Shown: positions 26,227 to 35,062 of the stretch, one piece after another
How positions within the stretch are numbered: position 1 is the stretch's first letter
Layout of the letters: the number at the start of each line of letters is the position of its first letter
Origin: Xylocopilactobacillus apicola
GTDB taxonomy: Bacteria; Bacillota; Bacilli; Lactobacillales; Lactobacillaceae
Assembly: GCF_033095985.1 (NCBI RefSeq)
Contig: NZ_AP026802.1
Coordinates: forward strand, 620,001-684,000
DNA: 64,000 bases
Reading direction: 5' to 3'
Notes under the pieces: model-generated
Databases searched by the model: none
Told to the model about the DNA's origin: nothing
Seen by the model: the letters and a program-made list of their open reading frames with translations, nothing else
Position numbers and translations under genes: made by a program

Positions 26227-26619
26227 GTGATAAATTCGGATGGAAAAAAAGCAGAAAAAACAATTTTTTCAACGCAAGTAAAAGAAATTGGAACTGACGC
26301 TAAAGAATTTAAAGAAATTAAAATGATGATTTTGTTTGGTGATGAAGCACCTGATGCGCTAAGATCTTCATGCTATATTATTGATCTTAAGCCGGTCGCT
26401 AAAGAAATTGAAAAAGACATGATTTTAAAGATTGACGATAATTCCTATCCGATTACTGCAGTTGGCAATGAGGTTCAACGCAATTTAACTAATTTGGGAC
26501 ATATTGCAATTAGTTTTACCGGGGCCAGCAGTGCTGAATTACCGGGAACTTTATATGTTGAAGACCATGATTATCCAGAAGTGTTGGTTGGAAGCAGAGT
26601 TTCAATTTGTCAAAAATAA
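26227..26619 (+). CDS. srlB: PTS glucitol/sorbitol-specific EIIA component
   Basis: A 130-residue cytosolic phosphocarrier that passes phosphate from HPr to SrlE. It matches the family in YPITAVGNEVQRNLTNLGHIAISF (phosphorylatable His in LGH) and AELPGTLYVE. It starts with GTG at 26227 behind TAGGAG and is the last gene of the sorbitol operon. Confidence 0.92.
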   Translation: MINSDGKKAEKTIFSTQVKEIGTDAKEFKEIKMMILFGDEAPDALRSSCYIIDLKPVAKEIEKDMILKIDDNSYPITAVGNEVQRNLTNLGHIAISFTGASSAELPGTLYVEDHDYPEVLVGSRVSICQK

Positions 26620-26649
26620 AAAACGCCCTGTAAACGGACGCAATTATAG

Positions 26650-26676
26650 ATCATCTTCAAATGGAGATGGTTTTTT
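26650..26676 (+). terminator. Rho-independent terminator of the sorbitol operon
   Basis: ATCATCTT pairs with GAGATGGT (including G-U) and is followed by six T. It reaches the last codons of the converging gene. Confidence 0.6.
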
Positions 26677-27007
26677 AGTTTTCCCACAAACTTAATTTAT
26701 CTCCGGTCCATGGATCGTAATTGGGATAAGGATCCCACTGAATATAGGCCTCGTTCGGTTTAAAACCCATTTCTTTAATTAATTCAAGCGGGCTTATTAC
26801 GACAGGCTTATTCTTCTTTAAACGCTCAAAGCGAGCTTGAAGCTTCAAGTCATGATCTATATCTTCATCGTAGATGAGATAATCAATTGACTTATGAGTT
26901 GCTTTGACTTGTTGAGCTCCTAATTGTTTAATTCTCTTTACAATCAAACCAAGGTCAATCGGGGCATCGGTATCAATAAAATAAATGTTTTTTTCGTTAA
27001 ATTCCAT
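26675..27007 (-). CDS. Hypothetical protein with a BRCT-like pattern
   Basis: I do not firmly recognise this 110-residue protein. The pattern IKQLGAQQVKATHKSIDYLIYDED, then KLQARFERLKKNKPVVISPLELIKEMG resembles a BRCT repeat (glycine-alanine turn, THLI-like strand, VVSP-x-WL-like end). That would suggest binding of phosphopeptide or DNA ends, but I am not certain. No signal peptide or membrane segment. It converges with the sorbitol operon and is divergent from mntH. Confidence 0.5.
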   Translation of the reverse strand: MEFNEKNIYFIDTDAPIDLGLIVKRIKQLGAQQVKATHKSIDYLIYDEDIDHDLKLQARFERLKKNKPVVISPLELIKEMGFKPNEAYIQWDPYPNYDPWTGDKLSLWEN

Positions 27008-27137
27008 TCGTTAATTATAACGCTTAATGTATCAATTTTATGAAAAAAATTTCTGATTTTCAAAAATATAAATCCTTTGGTGGCGCCATTTTAACCATAG
27101 TTTAGAGAAAATTAATTGTTTACTTTCTTTTCGGATA

Positions 27138-27146
27138 TGCTATTAT
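27138..27146 (+). promoter_or_regulatory. Extended -10 promoter for mntH
   Basis: TGCTATTAT is an extended -10 element, 26 bases before the mntH start codon. The -35 region (TTTACT) fits poorly. Confidence 0.45.
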
Positions 27147-27171
27147 TTAGATGAAAATTAGGGAGGTTAAT

Positions 27172-28749
27172 ATGTCTGACGAAAGAGAAATTAAGCAAAA
27201 GAAGCAACATTTAGTTCACTATGCTAATGGCCCTTCGCTTGAAGAAATTAACGGAACTGTTGAAGTTCCAAAAGGAATGAATTTTTGGAAAACCCTTTTT
27301 ATGTATTCTGGACCCGGTGCTTTGGTGGCTGTGGGTTATATGGATCCAGGAAATTGGTCAACTTCAATTACCGGCGGGCAGAATTTTCAATATTTATTAA
27401 TGTCTGTGATCTTACTGTCGAGTTTAATTGCAATGTTGCTTCAATACATGGCAGCTAAACTGGGCATCGTAAGTCAGATGGACTTAGCCCAAGCAATTCG
27501 GGCTAGGACAAGTCGGACTTTAGGAATCGTGCTATGGATTTTGACTGAATTAGCAATTATGGCGACAGATATTGCAGAAGTTATTGGAGGCGCAATTGCC
27601 TTATATTTGTTGTTTAAGATTCCGCTATTCTATGCAGTTTTAATTACAGTTTTTGACGTATTATTATTACTTCTTCTGACGAAAATTGGGTTTCGAAAAA
27701 TTGAAGCCATTGTCGTTTGTTTGATTTTAGTTATATTGCTTGTTTTTGTGTATCAAGTTGCCTTATCTAATCCAGATTGGAAAGCAGTGTTTGGCGGGTT
27801 AATTCCTACGAGCAAGACTTTTGCCTCAAAACCAATTGTAGGTGGACAAAGTCCAATTCAAGGGGCTTTGGGAATTATTGGTGCAACTGTAATGCCGCAT
27901 AATTTATATCTGCATTCTGCAATCTCTCAAACTCGTAAAGTGAATCACGATGATGAAGAAGATATTGCACGGACAGTTAGATTTACGACTTGGGATTCTA
28001 ATATTCAGCTTTCTTTTGCTTTTGTGGTTAATTCTTTACTATTAATAATGGGAGTTGCAGTTTTTAAGACTGGTGCAGTTAAAGATCCATCATTTTTTGG
28101 TTTATTTGAAGCACTATCTGATACCTCAACACTTAGTAACGGAGTTTTAATCAGCGTCGCTAAATCAGGTGTGCTTTCAGTTTTATTTGCAGTAGCGCTT
28201 CTTGCATCTGGGCAGAACTCGACAATTACTGGGACCTTAACGGGGCAAGTAATTATGGAGGGTTTTATTCATATGAAGATGCCTTTGTGGTTGAGACGTT
28301 TGATTACGCGCTTGCTTTCAGTAGTGCCAGTGTTGCTTTGTGTCGGTTTGACAAGCAAACTGCCGGAAGTTCAACAACATGAAGCCTTGAATACTTTAAT
28401 GAATAATTCACAAGTCTTTTTGGCGTTTGCTCTTCCTTTTTCAATGCTGCCACTATTGTTAATGACTAATAATAAGCTTGAGATGGGTAAAAGATTTGCG
28501 AACTCGCTTTGGGTCAGGATTGCTGGTTGGGTTTCGGTTTTAGGACTCACTTTTCTAAATATGAAAGGTTTACCTGACTCAATTGCATCCTTTTATGGTG
28601 ATCATCCAACCGCTGCTCAATTACAACAGGCTGATATCATTGCTTATATCGCAATCGCGGTGATCCTTGCCTTGTTGGCTTGGACGATAATTGATATGTA
28701 TCTAAATAATAAGAAGTTGATGGAAAAGGCTGAAAGCCAAGGTGCATAA
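27172..28749 (+). CDS. mntH: NRAMP-family Mn(II)/divalent metal transporter
   Basis: A 525-residue proton-coupled importer of Mn and related metals. The metal-site motif DPGNWSTS (helix 1) and the helix 6 motif MPHNLYLHS are intact; about eleven membrane helices follow. I chose the ATG at 27172, well placed behind AGGGAGG; an ATG seven codons earlier is upstream of that site. Lactobacilli rely on Mn against oxidative stress. A universal stress protein follows one base after its stop codon. Confidence 0.94.
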   Translation: MSDEREIKQKKQHLVHYANGPSLEEINGTVEVPKGMNFWKTLFMYSGPGALVAVGYMDPGNWSTSITGGQNFQYLLMSVILLSSLIAMLLQYMAAKLGIVSQMDLAQAIRARTSRTLGIVLWILTELAIMATDIAEVIGGAIALYLLFKIPLFYAVLITVFDVLLLLLLTKIGFRKIEAIVVCLILVILLVFVYQVALSNPDWKAVFGGLIPTSKTFASKPIVGGQSPIQGALGIIGATVMPHNLYLHSAISQTRKVNHDDEEDIARTVRFTTWDSNIQLSFAFVVNSLLLIMGVAVFKTGAVKDPSFFGLFEALSDTSTLSNGVLISVAKSGVLSVLFAVALLASGQNSTITGTLTGQVIMEGFIHMKMPLWLRRLITRLLSVVPVLLCVGLTSKLPEVQQHEALNTLMNNSQVFLAFALPFSMLPLLLMTNNKLEMGKRFANSLWVRIAGWVSVLGLTFLNMKGLPDSIASFYGDHPTAAQLQQADIIAYIAIAVILALLAWTIIDMYLNNKKLMEKAESQGA

Positions 28750-28750
28750 A

Positions 28751-29212
28751 ATGGATAATGAATTTAAAAAATTAAAAGATGAAAAAATAACTTTTAGGCG
28801 TATTCTGGTCGGCGTCGATGATTCAGCTGATGCCCAATTAGCTTTTAAATATGCTATTCGGGAGGCTTTGGAACACCATGCAGATTTAATAATCACTTCG
28901 ATTTTGGAAAGTGATGAAATGAATATCTATCAAGCTCTTAGTCGTGATTATATTCATGGCGAGCGAGCAGAGTTGGAAAAACACGTTGAAGAGTATCGCA
29001 ATTTAGCTCTGGAGGCTGGCGTTGAAAACGTTGAGCTAGTGATTAGCGAGGGTGATCCTGGAGAAACGATTGTAAAAAATGTGATTCCTGCAACCAAGGC
29101 TGATTTACTGGTCATTGGATCACTTGCAAAGAAAGGAATTCGTAAACATTTCGGTTCACAAGCTGCCTATATGGCTAAACATTCACCAATTTCGGTGATG
29201 GTAGTGAGATAA
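28751..29212 (+). CDS. Universal stress protein, UspA family
   Basis: A 153-residue cytosolic UspA-fold protein. It begins the fold with RRILVGVDDSADAQLAFKYAI and has the ATP-binding pattern GSLAKKGIRKHFGS followed by VMVVR, so it is probably an ATP-binding type. The start is the ATG at 28751, with AAGGTG upstream; the in-frame GTG three codons earlier overlaps mntH. It shares a transcript with the Mn transporter, suggesting a role linked to metal or oxidative stress. Confidence 0.9.
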   Translation: MDNEFKKLKDEKITFRRILVGVDDSADAQLAFKYAIREALEHHADLIITSILESDEMNIYQALSRDYIHGERAELEKHVEEYRNLALEAGVENVELVISEGDPGETIVKNVIPATKADLLVIGSLAKKGIRKHFGSQAAYMAKHSPISVMVVR

Positions 29213-29237
29213 AAAAAGGCTGATATCAGCCTTTTTT
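29212..29237. terminator. Bidirectional terminator between the stress protein and the Ltp-repeat gene
   Basis: A perfect 26-base palindrome (AAAAAAGGCTGAT mirrored) with A and T runs at its ends can stop both converging transcripts. Confidence 0.9.
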
Positions 29238-29238
29238 A

Positions 29239-30324
29239 CTAAATTCCGTTAAGAACTGCATCGACTTGTTCGGGAGTAAATTTATCTCGGTCAACTAAAG
29301 CTTCTCGCAACTCATCGTTATCATATCCATACGATTTATAACTTTTGGCAGCTTTTACGACCATTTCGCTCCAATCAATGCTTAAGTGATCGACGGCATA
29401 TTGAGCCTCTTCTTGCGTGTAGCCAGTGCTTTCGTCAGACAATTCTTCGATCAATTTCTGCTTAGAGTAAGTGTCATATTTCAGCTTGCTTCGTGCTTCT
29501 CTAAGCGCCTGTTCGCCCCAATTCACGTCAGTCAAATTGTCGACGGCATATTGAGCTTCTTCTTTAGTAAAACCTTTAGAATCGCTAGACAGATCTTCTA
29601 GCAAGTTCGTTTTGGAATGAGGGCCGTATTTAAGGTTGTTTTTGGCGTTTTTTAGCGCTTGCTGGTTCCAATTCACATCTTCGCTGGTTAAGTGATCCAT
29701 TGCATATTGAACCTCTGAATTGCGGAATTTCGAGTACTTTCTCAACTTAAGACGGAGGTATTCTTTGGAATCGTCACCGTTTCTAATAGAATCCTTGGCA
29801 GCATTGAGAGCTTGTTTGTTCCAATTAACTTTGAGATGGTCAACTGCGTATTGGGCCTCAGATTCAGTAAAACCATACAAGCTAGCTGTTTTAAGGTTTG
29901 TGTAGAGCTCTCTTTTAGAAATGCCCCCGTGCTCTATTAGTTGTTCGGCCTTAATTAGAGCTTGTTTATTCCAATTGATTTTAGATTTCTTGATTGCTTC
30001 TTCAGCAACATCTGAACTAAATTTTTTGTCACGAGTAAGGCGCTTCATGATCTCTTTTTTGGAATAGCCTAAATCGTATCCAATTTGTTCTTCGACTTCC
30101 TCCATAGCTTTTTTTACGCTCTTGCTGTCAGTAACTTTTTTGTGGTCATTAAGCTTTAAAGATTTCTCTGCTTCTTTATGGGGCACAGCGGGTTTACTGC
30201 TTGGGCGAAATATTAGGTAACTAAAAGCACATAAAGAGAGAACTATAATTGTCCAAAATTCCCATTTTTGATAAATTTTTTTCTTCTTATGTGAAGTTTG
30301 ACTATTTGCAGTGTTTTTTTTCAT
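29239..30324 (-). CDS. Membrane-anchored Ltp-repeat protein
   Basis: A 361-residue protein with a basic N-terminus, one membrane helix (about 22-40) and an extracellular part built of six helical repeats of about 48 residues (from about 65 to the end). Most units begin WNKQAL or a variant and end EEAQYAVDHL. This is the repeat of Ltp-family host cell-surface-exposed lipoproteins. The prototype, Ltp of the Streptococcus prophage TP-J34, blocks DNA injection by other phages. Here a membrane anchor replaces the lipobox (LSLC does not fit well). It could protect against phage entry, but many chromosomal copies have no tested role. Confidence 0.8.
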   Translation of the reverse strand: MKKNTANSQTSHKKKKIYQKWEFWTIIVLSLCAFSYLIFRPSSKPAVPHKEAEKSLKLNDHKKVTDSKSVKKAMEEVEEQIGYDLGYSKKEIMKRLTRDKKFSSDVAEEAIKKSKINWNKQALIKAEQLIEHGGISKRELYTNLKTASLYGFTESEAQYAVDHLKVNWNKQALNAAKDSIRNGDDSKEYLRLKLRKYSKFRNSEVQYAMDHLTSEDVNWNQQALKNAKNNLKYGPHSKTNLLEDLSSDSKGFTKEEAQYAVDNLTDVNWGEQALREARSKLKYDTYSKQKLIEELSDESTGYTQEEAQYAVDHLSIDWSEMVVKAAKSYKSYGYDNDELREALVDRDKFTPEQVDAVLNGI

Positions 30325-30408
30325 TTTCTTCTATTCCTTTTTCAAGTTAATTCAATCATACCAAAAAAAGATATATAATAAAACATCAAAAAGGCGAAAG
30401 GCTCGATA

Positions 30409-31041
30409 ATGTTAGAAATTCAAAATTTAACCTACCAAATTGATCAAGAGATCTTGTTTAAGGATCTAAGTTTTACCGTTGAGGATGGTCATAGCTTACT
30501 CATGACTGGTCCTTCGGGTGGCGGAAAAAGTACAATTTTAAAAATTATTGCCCGTCTGGTGGGAATTCAGAAAGGAGAAGTTTCTTTAAATCAGCAAGAT
30601 ATTTACGATTTGCCGATCGAAACTTATCGTCAGCGAGTTTCTTACGCCGCTCAAAGTGCTCAGCTTTTTGGTCAAACGATTCGTGATAATTTAGATTTAC
30701 CATTTCTCATTCGTAACTTACCAATTGATCAAGCCAAAGAGAAGGCGGGCTTGGAGCAAATGGAGTTGTCTGATAAATACTTGGATAAACCGATCAATGA
30801 TCTGTCGGGTGGCGAGAAACAGCGCGTAGGAGTCTTGCGGAACTTGATTTTTCCACCGGATGTGCTGCTTTTGGACGAAATTTCTACCGGGCTTGATGCT
30901 AAAACAAAAAGCAAAATTTGGGAATTTATCGATAAATTGCAGGCTGAACATCAGTTTTGTTTGATTACTGTGAGTCACGATCAAGGTGAAATTGATCGGG
31001 CTGAAAACAAAATTGTAATTGGAGGTGGATCTGATGACTAA
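30409..31041 (+). CDS. fetA: FetA-like ABC transporter ATPase
   Basis: A 210-residue ATPase of the FetA/YbbL type. Walker A is GPSGGGKST, signature LSGGEKQR, Walker B VLLLDEISTGLD and the switch His in VSHDQ. It overlaps by 8 bases a UPF0014 (FetB) membrane protein. The E. coli FetAB pair exports iron and helps against peroxide stress; the metal here is not proven. Confidence 0.88.
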   Translation: MLEIQNLTYQIDQEILFKDLSFTVEDGHSLLMTGPSGGGKSTILKIIARLVGIQKGEVSLNQQDIYDLPIETYRQRVSYAAQSAQLFGQTIRDNLDLPFLIRNLPIDQAKEKAGLEQMELSDKYLDKPINDLSGGEKQRVGVLRNLIFPPDVLLLDEISTGLDAKTKSKIWEFIDKLQAEHQFCLITVSHDQGEIDRAENKIVIGGGSDD

Positions 31042-31807
31042 TTTAAAAATTTCTAATCTTTCTTTGGGGTTGGCTGCCCTAATGGTTGTTATTACGCTAA
31101 TTATCAGTTATTATCAAAAATTACATCTTAATAAAGAGATTATTTGGTCGATTTTTAGAGCAATTATTCAATTGATTATTATTGGTTTTGCGTTGCGGTT
31201 CATTTTTAAGGTTAATAATTTCTTTTTGACCATTGTAATGATGCTTTTTATCGTGGTTAATGCTGCTTATAATGGCAAAAAAAGAGCCCACGGAATTCCG
31301 CACGCTTTTATGATTAGCTTTGTTGGTTTGTTTTGTGGAACAGCGATCACAGTAAGCTTGATGCTTTTAACTAAAGTGATGAAGCCAGCACCTTTTCAGA
31401 CGATTCCAGTTACCGGAATGATTGCCGGAAATTCAATGGCTGCAATAGGCTTAGTATATTCCAGCCTCTATCAAAGTTTTAGTGAGAATTCTAAGCGGGT
31501 TGAAGAGATGTTGGCCTTAGGTGCTAGTCCAAAGCTTGCTGCCGGAGAAATTGTGCGACAGGCTTTACATTTTGGCCTCCAGCCGACGATCGATTCCGTT
31601 AGAATGTACGGATTAGTTCAACTCCCCGGGATGATGAGCGGCTTGATTATGGCTGGCTTGGACCCAGTTGAAGCAATTAAGTATCAGATTTTAGTGGTCT
31701 TCATGCTATTTTGTTCCACCGGAATTTCCACGAGCATTGCTGGATTTTGGGCATACAAGGAATATTTTGACCAAAATTGGCGACTTGTTATTCCAGAAAC
31801 GAAGTAA
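31034..31807 (+). CDS. fetB: FetB-like UPF0014 membrane protein
   Basis: A 257-residue permease, UPF0014 family (YbbM/FetB). Several membrane helices are visible, along with the conserved core IPVTGMIAGNSMAAIGL, EEMLALGASPKLA and LVQLPGMMSGLIMAGLDPVEAIKYQI. I chose the ATG at 31034, directly behind GGAGG; the open frame starts five codons earlier at a TTG. It works with the overlapping ATPase, probably as a metal exporter. Confidence 0.88.
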   Translation: MTNLKISNLSLGLAALMVVITLIISYYQKLHLNKEIIWSIFRAIIQLIIIGFALRFIFKVNNFFLTIVMMLFIVVNAAYNGKKRAHGIPHAFMISFVGLFCGTAITVSLMLLTKVMKPAPFQTIPVTGMIAGNSMAAIGLVYSSLYQSFSENSKRVEEMLALGASPKLAAGEIVRQALHFGLQPTIDSVRMYGLVQLPGMMSGLIMAGLDPVEAIKYQILVVFMLFCSTGISTSIAGFWAYKEYFDQNWRLVIPETK

Positions 31808-32044
31808 CTATCCTGGATGATTTTTAAAATAGATTTTAAGATAAATGCTGGCAGCGGCTGCACCTATCATCAAAAGAAAATACGTCCAAAAGAAATTATG
31901 ATCAGCTCGGTCTAGATATAGGTCCAAAAAAGTCAAGAAAACAATGATCGCCGTTATTAAAGGAAGCGAAAGGTATAACTCAAGCTTCGCGCCGATCACA
32001 AAAATTAAAATGCATGATAAAAGAATAATTAGAATTCCAGTCAT
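31808..32044 (-). CDS. Hypothetical three-helix membrane protein, possibly leaderless
   Basis: An unrecognised 78-residue protein, mostly hydrophobic, with three membrane segments (about 2-18, 26-44, 52-72) and a short basic end. The last base of its stop codon touches the stop of fetB. No Shine-Dalgarno sequence precedes the ATG; instead an extended -10 box (TGGTATAAT) ends six bases before it, which would place the RNA start at or next to the A of ATG. Confidence 0.5.
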   Translation of the reverse strand: MTGILIILLSCILIFVIGAKLELYLSLPLITAIIVFLTFLDLYLDRADHNFFWTYFLLMIGAAAASIYLKIYFKNHPG

Positions 32045-32050
32045 GGAAAC

Positions 32051-32059
32051 ATTATACCA
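32051..32059 (-). promoter_or_regulatory. Extended -10 box abutting the small membrane-protein gene
   Basis: On the minus strand TGGTATAAT lies six bases before the ATG at 32044, so any transcript from it would have almost no leader. Confidence 0.45.
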
Positions 32060-32086
32060 AAAAACGAATTAAATTATTTTTAAAGC

Positions 32087-32114
32087 TTGACGAATTGCCA
32101 TGTTGTTTTATAAT
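32087..32114 (+). promoter_or_regulatory. Promoter of the ileS T-box leader
   Basis: TTGACG and TATAAT are separated by 16 bases, directly upstream of the T-box leader. Confidence 0.8.
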
Positions 32115-32124
32115 TCTTAACAAG

Positions 32125-32278
32125 GACAAGTGGATTTAGGGGAGCATTACAGCGAGCTGAGTTTGATGAAAGTCAGTATGCGAAGCTAAATCTTTATCAC
32201 CTAAATTTTTTAGATCAAAAAAAATCACATTAATGAGTGGTATAACGATTTACTCGTCTCAAAAGGCGAGTTTTTTTT
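32125..32278 (+). promoter_or_regulatory. T-box leader with terminator (isoleucine tRNA sensor)
   Basis: The leader folds as a Stem I whose base pairs GTGGATTTAGG with CTAAATCTTTATCAC, with an ACAGCGAGC AG-bulge and a GATGAAAG distal loop. Two ATC triplets (32190-32192 and 32196-32198) near the 3' side can serve as Ile specifier. The T-box sequence is divergent: GAGTGGTATAACG at about 32235-32247; its TGGT would pair with a discriminator A, as in tRNA-Ile. A terminator (ACTCGTC with GGCGAGT, then eight T) ends at 32278. Uncharged tRNA-Ile would let ileS be transcribed. Confidence 0.85.
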
Positions 32279-32296
32279 ATCTAATAAGGAGGAATT

Positions 32297-35062
32297 ATGA
32301 AAGTCAAAGATACTCTGAATCTAGGTTCGACGAATTTTCCAATGCGTGGGAAATTACCGACAACCGAACCTATTCGTGAAAAACAGTGGGAAGAAGATCA
32401 AGTCTATGAACAACGACTTGTTCTAAATCGCCAGAAAAAGCATTTTAATCTCCATGACGGTCCACCTTATGCAAATGGGCGAATTCATATCGGCCATGCA
32501 ATGAACAAGGTGATTAAAGACATTATTGTTCGCTACAAGAATATGAACGGATTTTATGCGCCTTATGTACCTGGTTGGGATACGCACGGATTGCCGATTG
32601 AACAGCAATTGACAAAAGCCGGACACGATCGCAAGCAGATGAATATCGTTGATTGGCGCGAGTTAGCTCGCAAGTTTGCTTTAGAACAAGTTGATATTCA
32701 GCGCACTGATTTTAAGCGTTTAGGGGTGTTGGGAGATTGGGAGCATCCTTATTTAACTTTGACGCCGGAATTTGAAGCCCAAGAAATTCGAGTTTTTGAA
32801 GCAATGGTCAAAAAAGGCTTAATTTATCGTGGTTCAAAACCAATTTTTTGGTCATGGTCCTCGGAATCAGCTCTCGCTGAAGCAGAAGTGGAATATCATG
32901 ACTTAGAGTCGACTTCCCTTTATTATGCCAATCAGGTGATCGATGGCAAAGGGTTACTAGATACTGACACTTATTTGATCGTTTGGACGACAACACCATT
33001 TACAGTCACAGCTAGTCGCGGAATTACGGTTGGTCCGGATTTTGAGTATAGTGTAGTTAAGCCTGCCGAGAGCGAAAAAAAATATGTGATTGCAAGTGAG
33101 ATGCTAGCTCAGGATGCTGAGAAATTTGGTTGGCAAGATTACGAGGTTCTCAAAACTTTTAAGGGTAAAGAAATGGAGCGAATTACTACTCGCCATCCTT
33201 GGGATAATGAGGTCGAATTGTTGGTGATGCTTGGTGATTATGTCACGCTTGATGCGGGGACGGGCCTTGTTCATACGGCGCCAGGATTTGGGGAAGACGA
33301 CTGGTTGGAAGGACAGAAATACGGCTTGCCAGCTGACGTTACCGTGGATGATCGTGGAATGATGATGGCTAATGCAGGACCTGATTTTGAAGGAGTCTTT
33401 TACGACAAAGCAACGCCAATTGTGATTGATAAGTTAAAATCAGCAGATCTTTTGTTGGCAGTTGAGAAACTCACGCATTCGTATCCTTTTGATTGGCGGA
33501 CGAAAAAACCAGTAATTTGGCGGGCAATTCCTCAGTGGTTTGCATCAGTAGAGAAAATTCGTAAAGAAATTTTAGAACAAATTGATCATGTGAAATTCAG
33601 TCCCGATTGGGGCTATCAACGGCTTTACAATATGATTCGTGATCGCGGAGATTGGGTAATTTCTCGTCAGCGTGCTTGGGGCGTGCCAATTCCGATTTTT
33701 TATGCCGAAGATGAAACGCCAATTCTTGATCCCGAAGTTATTGAACATGTTGCTAAATTGTTCGAAGAGCACGGTTCTAATTATTGGTTTGCTCATGAGG
33801 CTGAAGAACTTTTGCCTGAAGGTTACACCAATGAGCATTCGCCAAATGGCAAATTCACGAAGGAAAATGATATTCTCGATGTTTGGTTTGATTCAGGTTC
33901 TTCTTGGAACGGAGTTCTTAATACTTGTGATAATCTTGATTACCCTGCTGATATCTATTCAGAAGGTTCTGACCAGTTTAGAGGCTGGTTTAATTCATCA
34001 TTGATCACATCAGTTGCGATGAATGGAGTGCCTCCATATAAAGAAGTCTTACACCAAGGATTTACTTTAGATGATCAAGGTCGCAAGATGAGTAAATCTC
34101 TTGGTAACGTGATTAGTCCAATTCAAGTGGCTGATCAAATGGGAGTTGAAATTTTGCGCCTTTGGGTGATGAGTATTGATACTGGCCGCGACGTAAAAGT
34201 TTCAATGGAATTGTTCAAACAAGTCAGTGATGCATATCGCAAGATTAGAAATACTATCCGTTTTCTTCTATCCAATACTGATGATTTTGATCCTAAAAAA
34301 GATGCAGTCGAATTTAGCGATTTAGAACCAATTGACAAGTATATGGCTGTTAAATGGAATGAAATTGTTGAGAAGTTTTTACATAATTTTGATGAATATA
34401 ATTTTCAGGATACTTTTAAAATGGTGATGAATTTTATTAACGTTGATCTTTCTGCTTTCTATTTGGATGTTGCAAAGGATATCGTTTATATCACTAAACC
34501 AGATGATCATAAACGACGGAGTATGCAGACGATCTTCTATCGGATTGCAAAAGAACTTACTCAGCTTTTGACGCCAGTTTTACCGCATACTGCCGAAGAA
34601 ATTTGGGAAAATCTAAAAGAACCAGAAGAATATGCGTACTTTACTGAACTACCAAAAGTTCGTGATTTTGGTGATGTTTCTGCATTGTTAACCGACTGGG
34701 CAACATTTATGAAGTTCCGTGACGTTGCAAATAAGGCGCTTGAAGAAGCTCGGCAGAGTGAAATGATTGGTAAAAATGCGGAAGCTGCTTTAACTGTTAC
34801 TTATGCGCCGGATGTTCTAAAGGCGGTTGAAACACTTAAAATTGATGTGCGGGAAATCTTGATGGTCAGCTCTATGACGACCTCTGATGGAGCTGATTCA
34901 ACAGTTGAAGTAAGTCCTGCTAAAGGTGAAGTTTGCAAACGTTGCCGCCTGACTAAAGAAGATGTTGGAAGTGATGCTCATTATCCTGATTTCTGTGCTA
35001 GCTGTGCCGAAATTGTGGCCGCTGTTTATCCTGAAACAATCACTGAAGGTTTTGATGCCTAA
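32297..35062 (+). CDS. ileS: Isoleucyl-tRNA synthetase
   Basis: A 921-residue class I synthetase that charges tRNA-Ile. The HIGH motif is HIGH in [12 protein letters not shown] (about 58-69), the KMSKS loop is [10 protein letters not shown], the editing domain includes [14 protein letters not shown] and [16 protein letters not shown], and the C-terminal zinc ribbon has two CXXC pairs (CKRC and CASC). The start is the ATG at 32297 behind AAGGAGG, 19 bases after the T-box terminator. It shares its last base with the MFS gene start. Confidence 0.97.
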   Translation: MKVKDTLNLGSTNFPMRGKLPTTEPIREKQWEEDQVYEQRLVLNRQKKHFNLHDGPPYANGRIHIGHAMNKVIKDIIVRYKNMNGFYAPYVPGWDTHGLPIEQQLTKAGHDRKQMNIVDWRELARKFALEQVDIQRTDFKRLGVLGDWEHPYLTLTPEFEAQEIRVFEAMVKKGLIYRGSKPIFWSWSSESALAEAEVEYHDLESTSLYYANQVIDGKGLLDTDTYLIVWTTTPFTVTASRGITVGPDFEYSVVKPAESEKKYVIASEMLAQDAEKFGWQDYEVLKTFKGKEMERITTRHPWDNEVELLVMLGDYVTLDAGTGLVHTAPGFGEDDWLEGQKYGLPADVTVDDRGMMMANAGPDFEGVFYDKATPIVIDKLKSADLLLAVEKLTHSYPFDWRTKKPVIWRAIPQWFASVEKIRKEILEQIDHVKFSPDWGYQRLYNMIRDRGDWVISRQRAWGVPIPIFYAEDETPILDPEVIEHVAKLFEEHGSNYWFAHEAEELLPEGYTNEHSPNGKFTKENDILDVWFDSGSSWNGVLNTCDNLDYPADIYSEGSDQFRGWFNSSLITSVAMNGVPPYKEVLHQGFTLDDQGRKMSKSLGNVISPIQVADQMGVEILRLWVMSIDTGRDVKVSMELFKQVSDAYRKIRNTIRFLLSNTDDFDPKKDAVEFSDLEPIDKYMAVKWNEIVEKFLHNFDEYNFQDTFKMVMNFINVDLSAFYLDVAKDIVYITKPDDHKRRSMQTIFYRIAKELTQLLTPVLPHTAEEIWENLKEPEEYAYFTELPKVRDFGDVSALLTDWATFMKFRDVANKALEEARQSEMIGKNAEAALTVTYAPDVLKAVETLKIDVREILMVSSMTTSDGADSTVEVSPAKGEVCKRCRLTKEDVGSDAHYPDFCASCAEIVAAVYPETITEGFDA

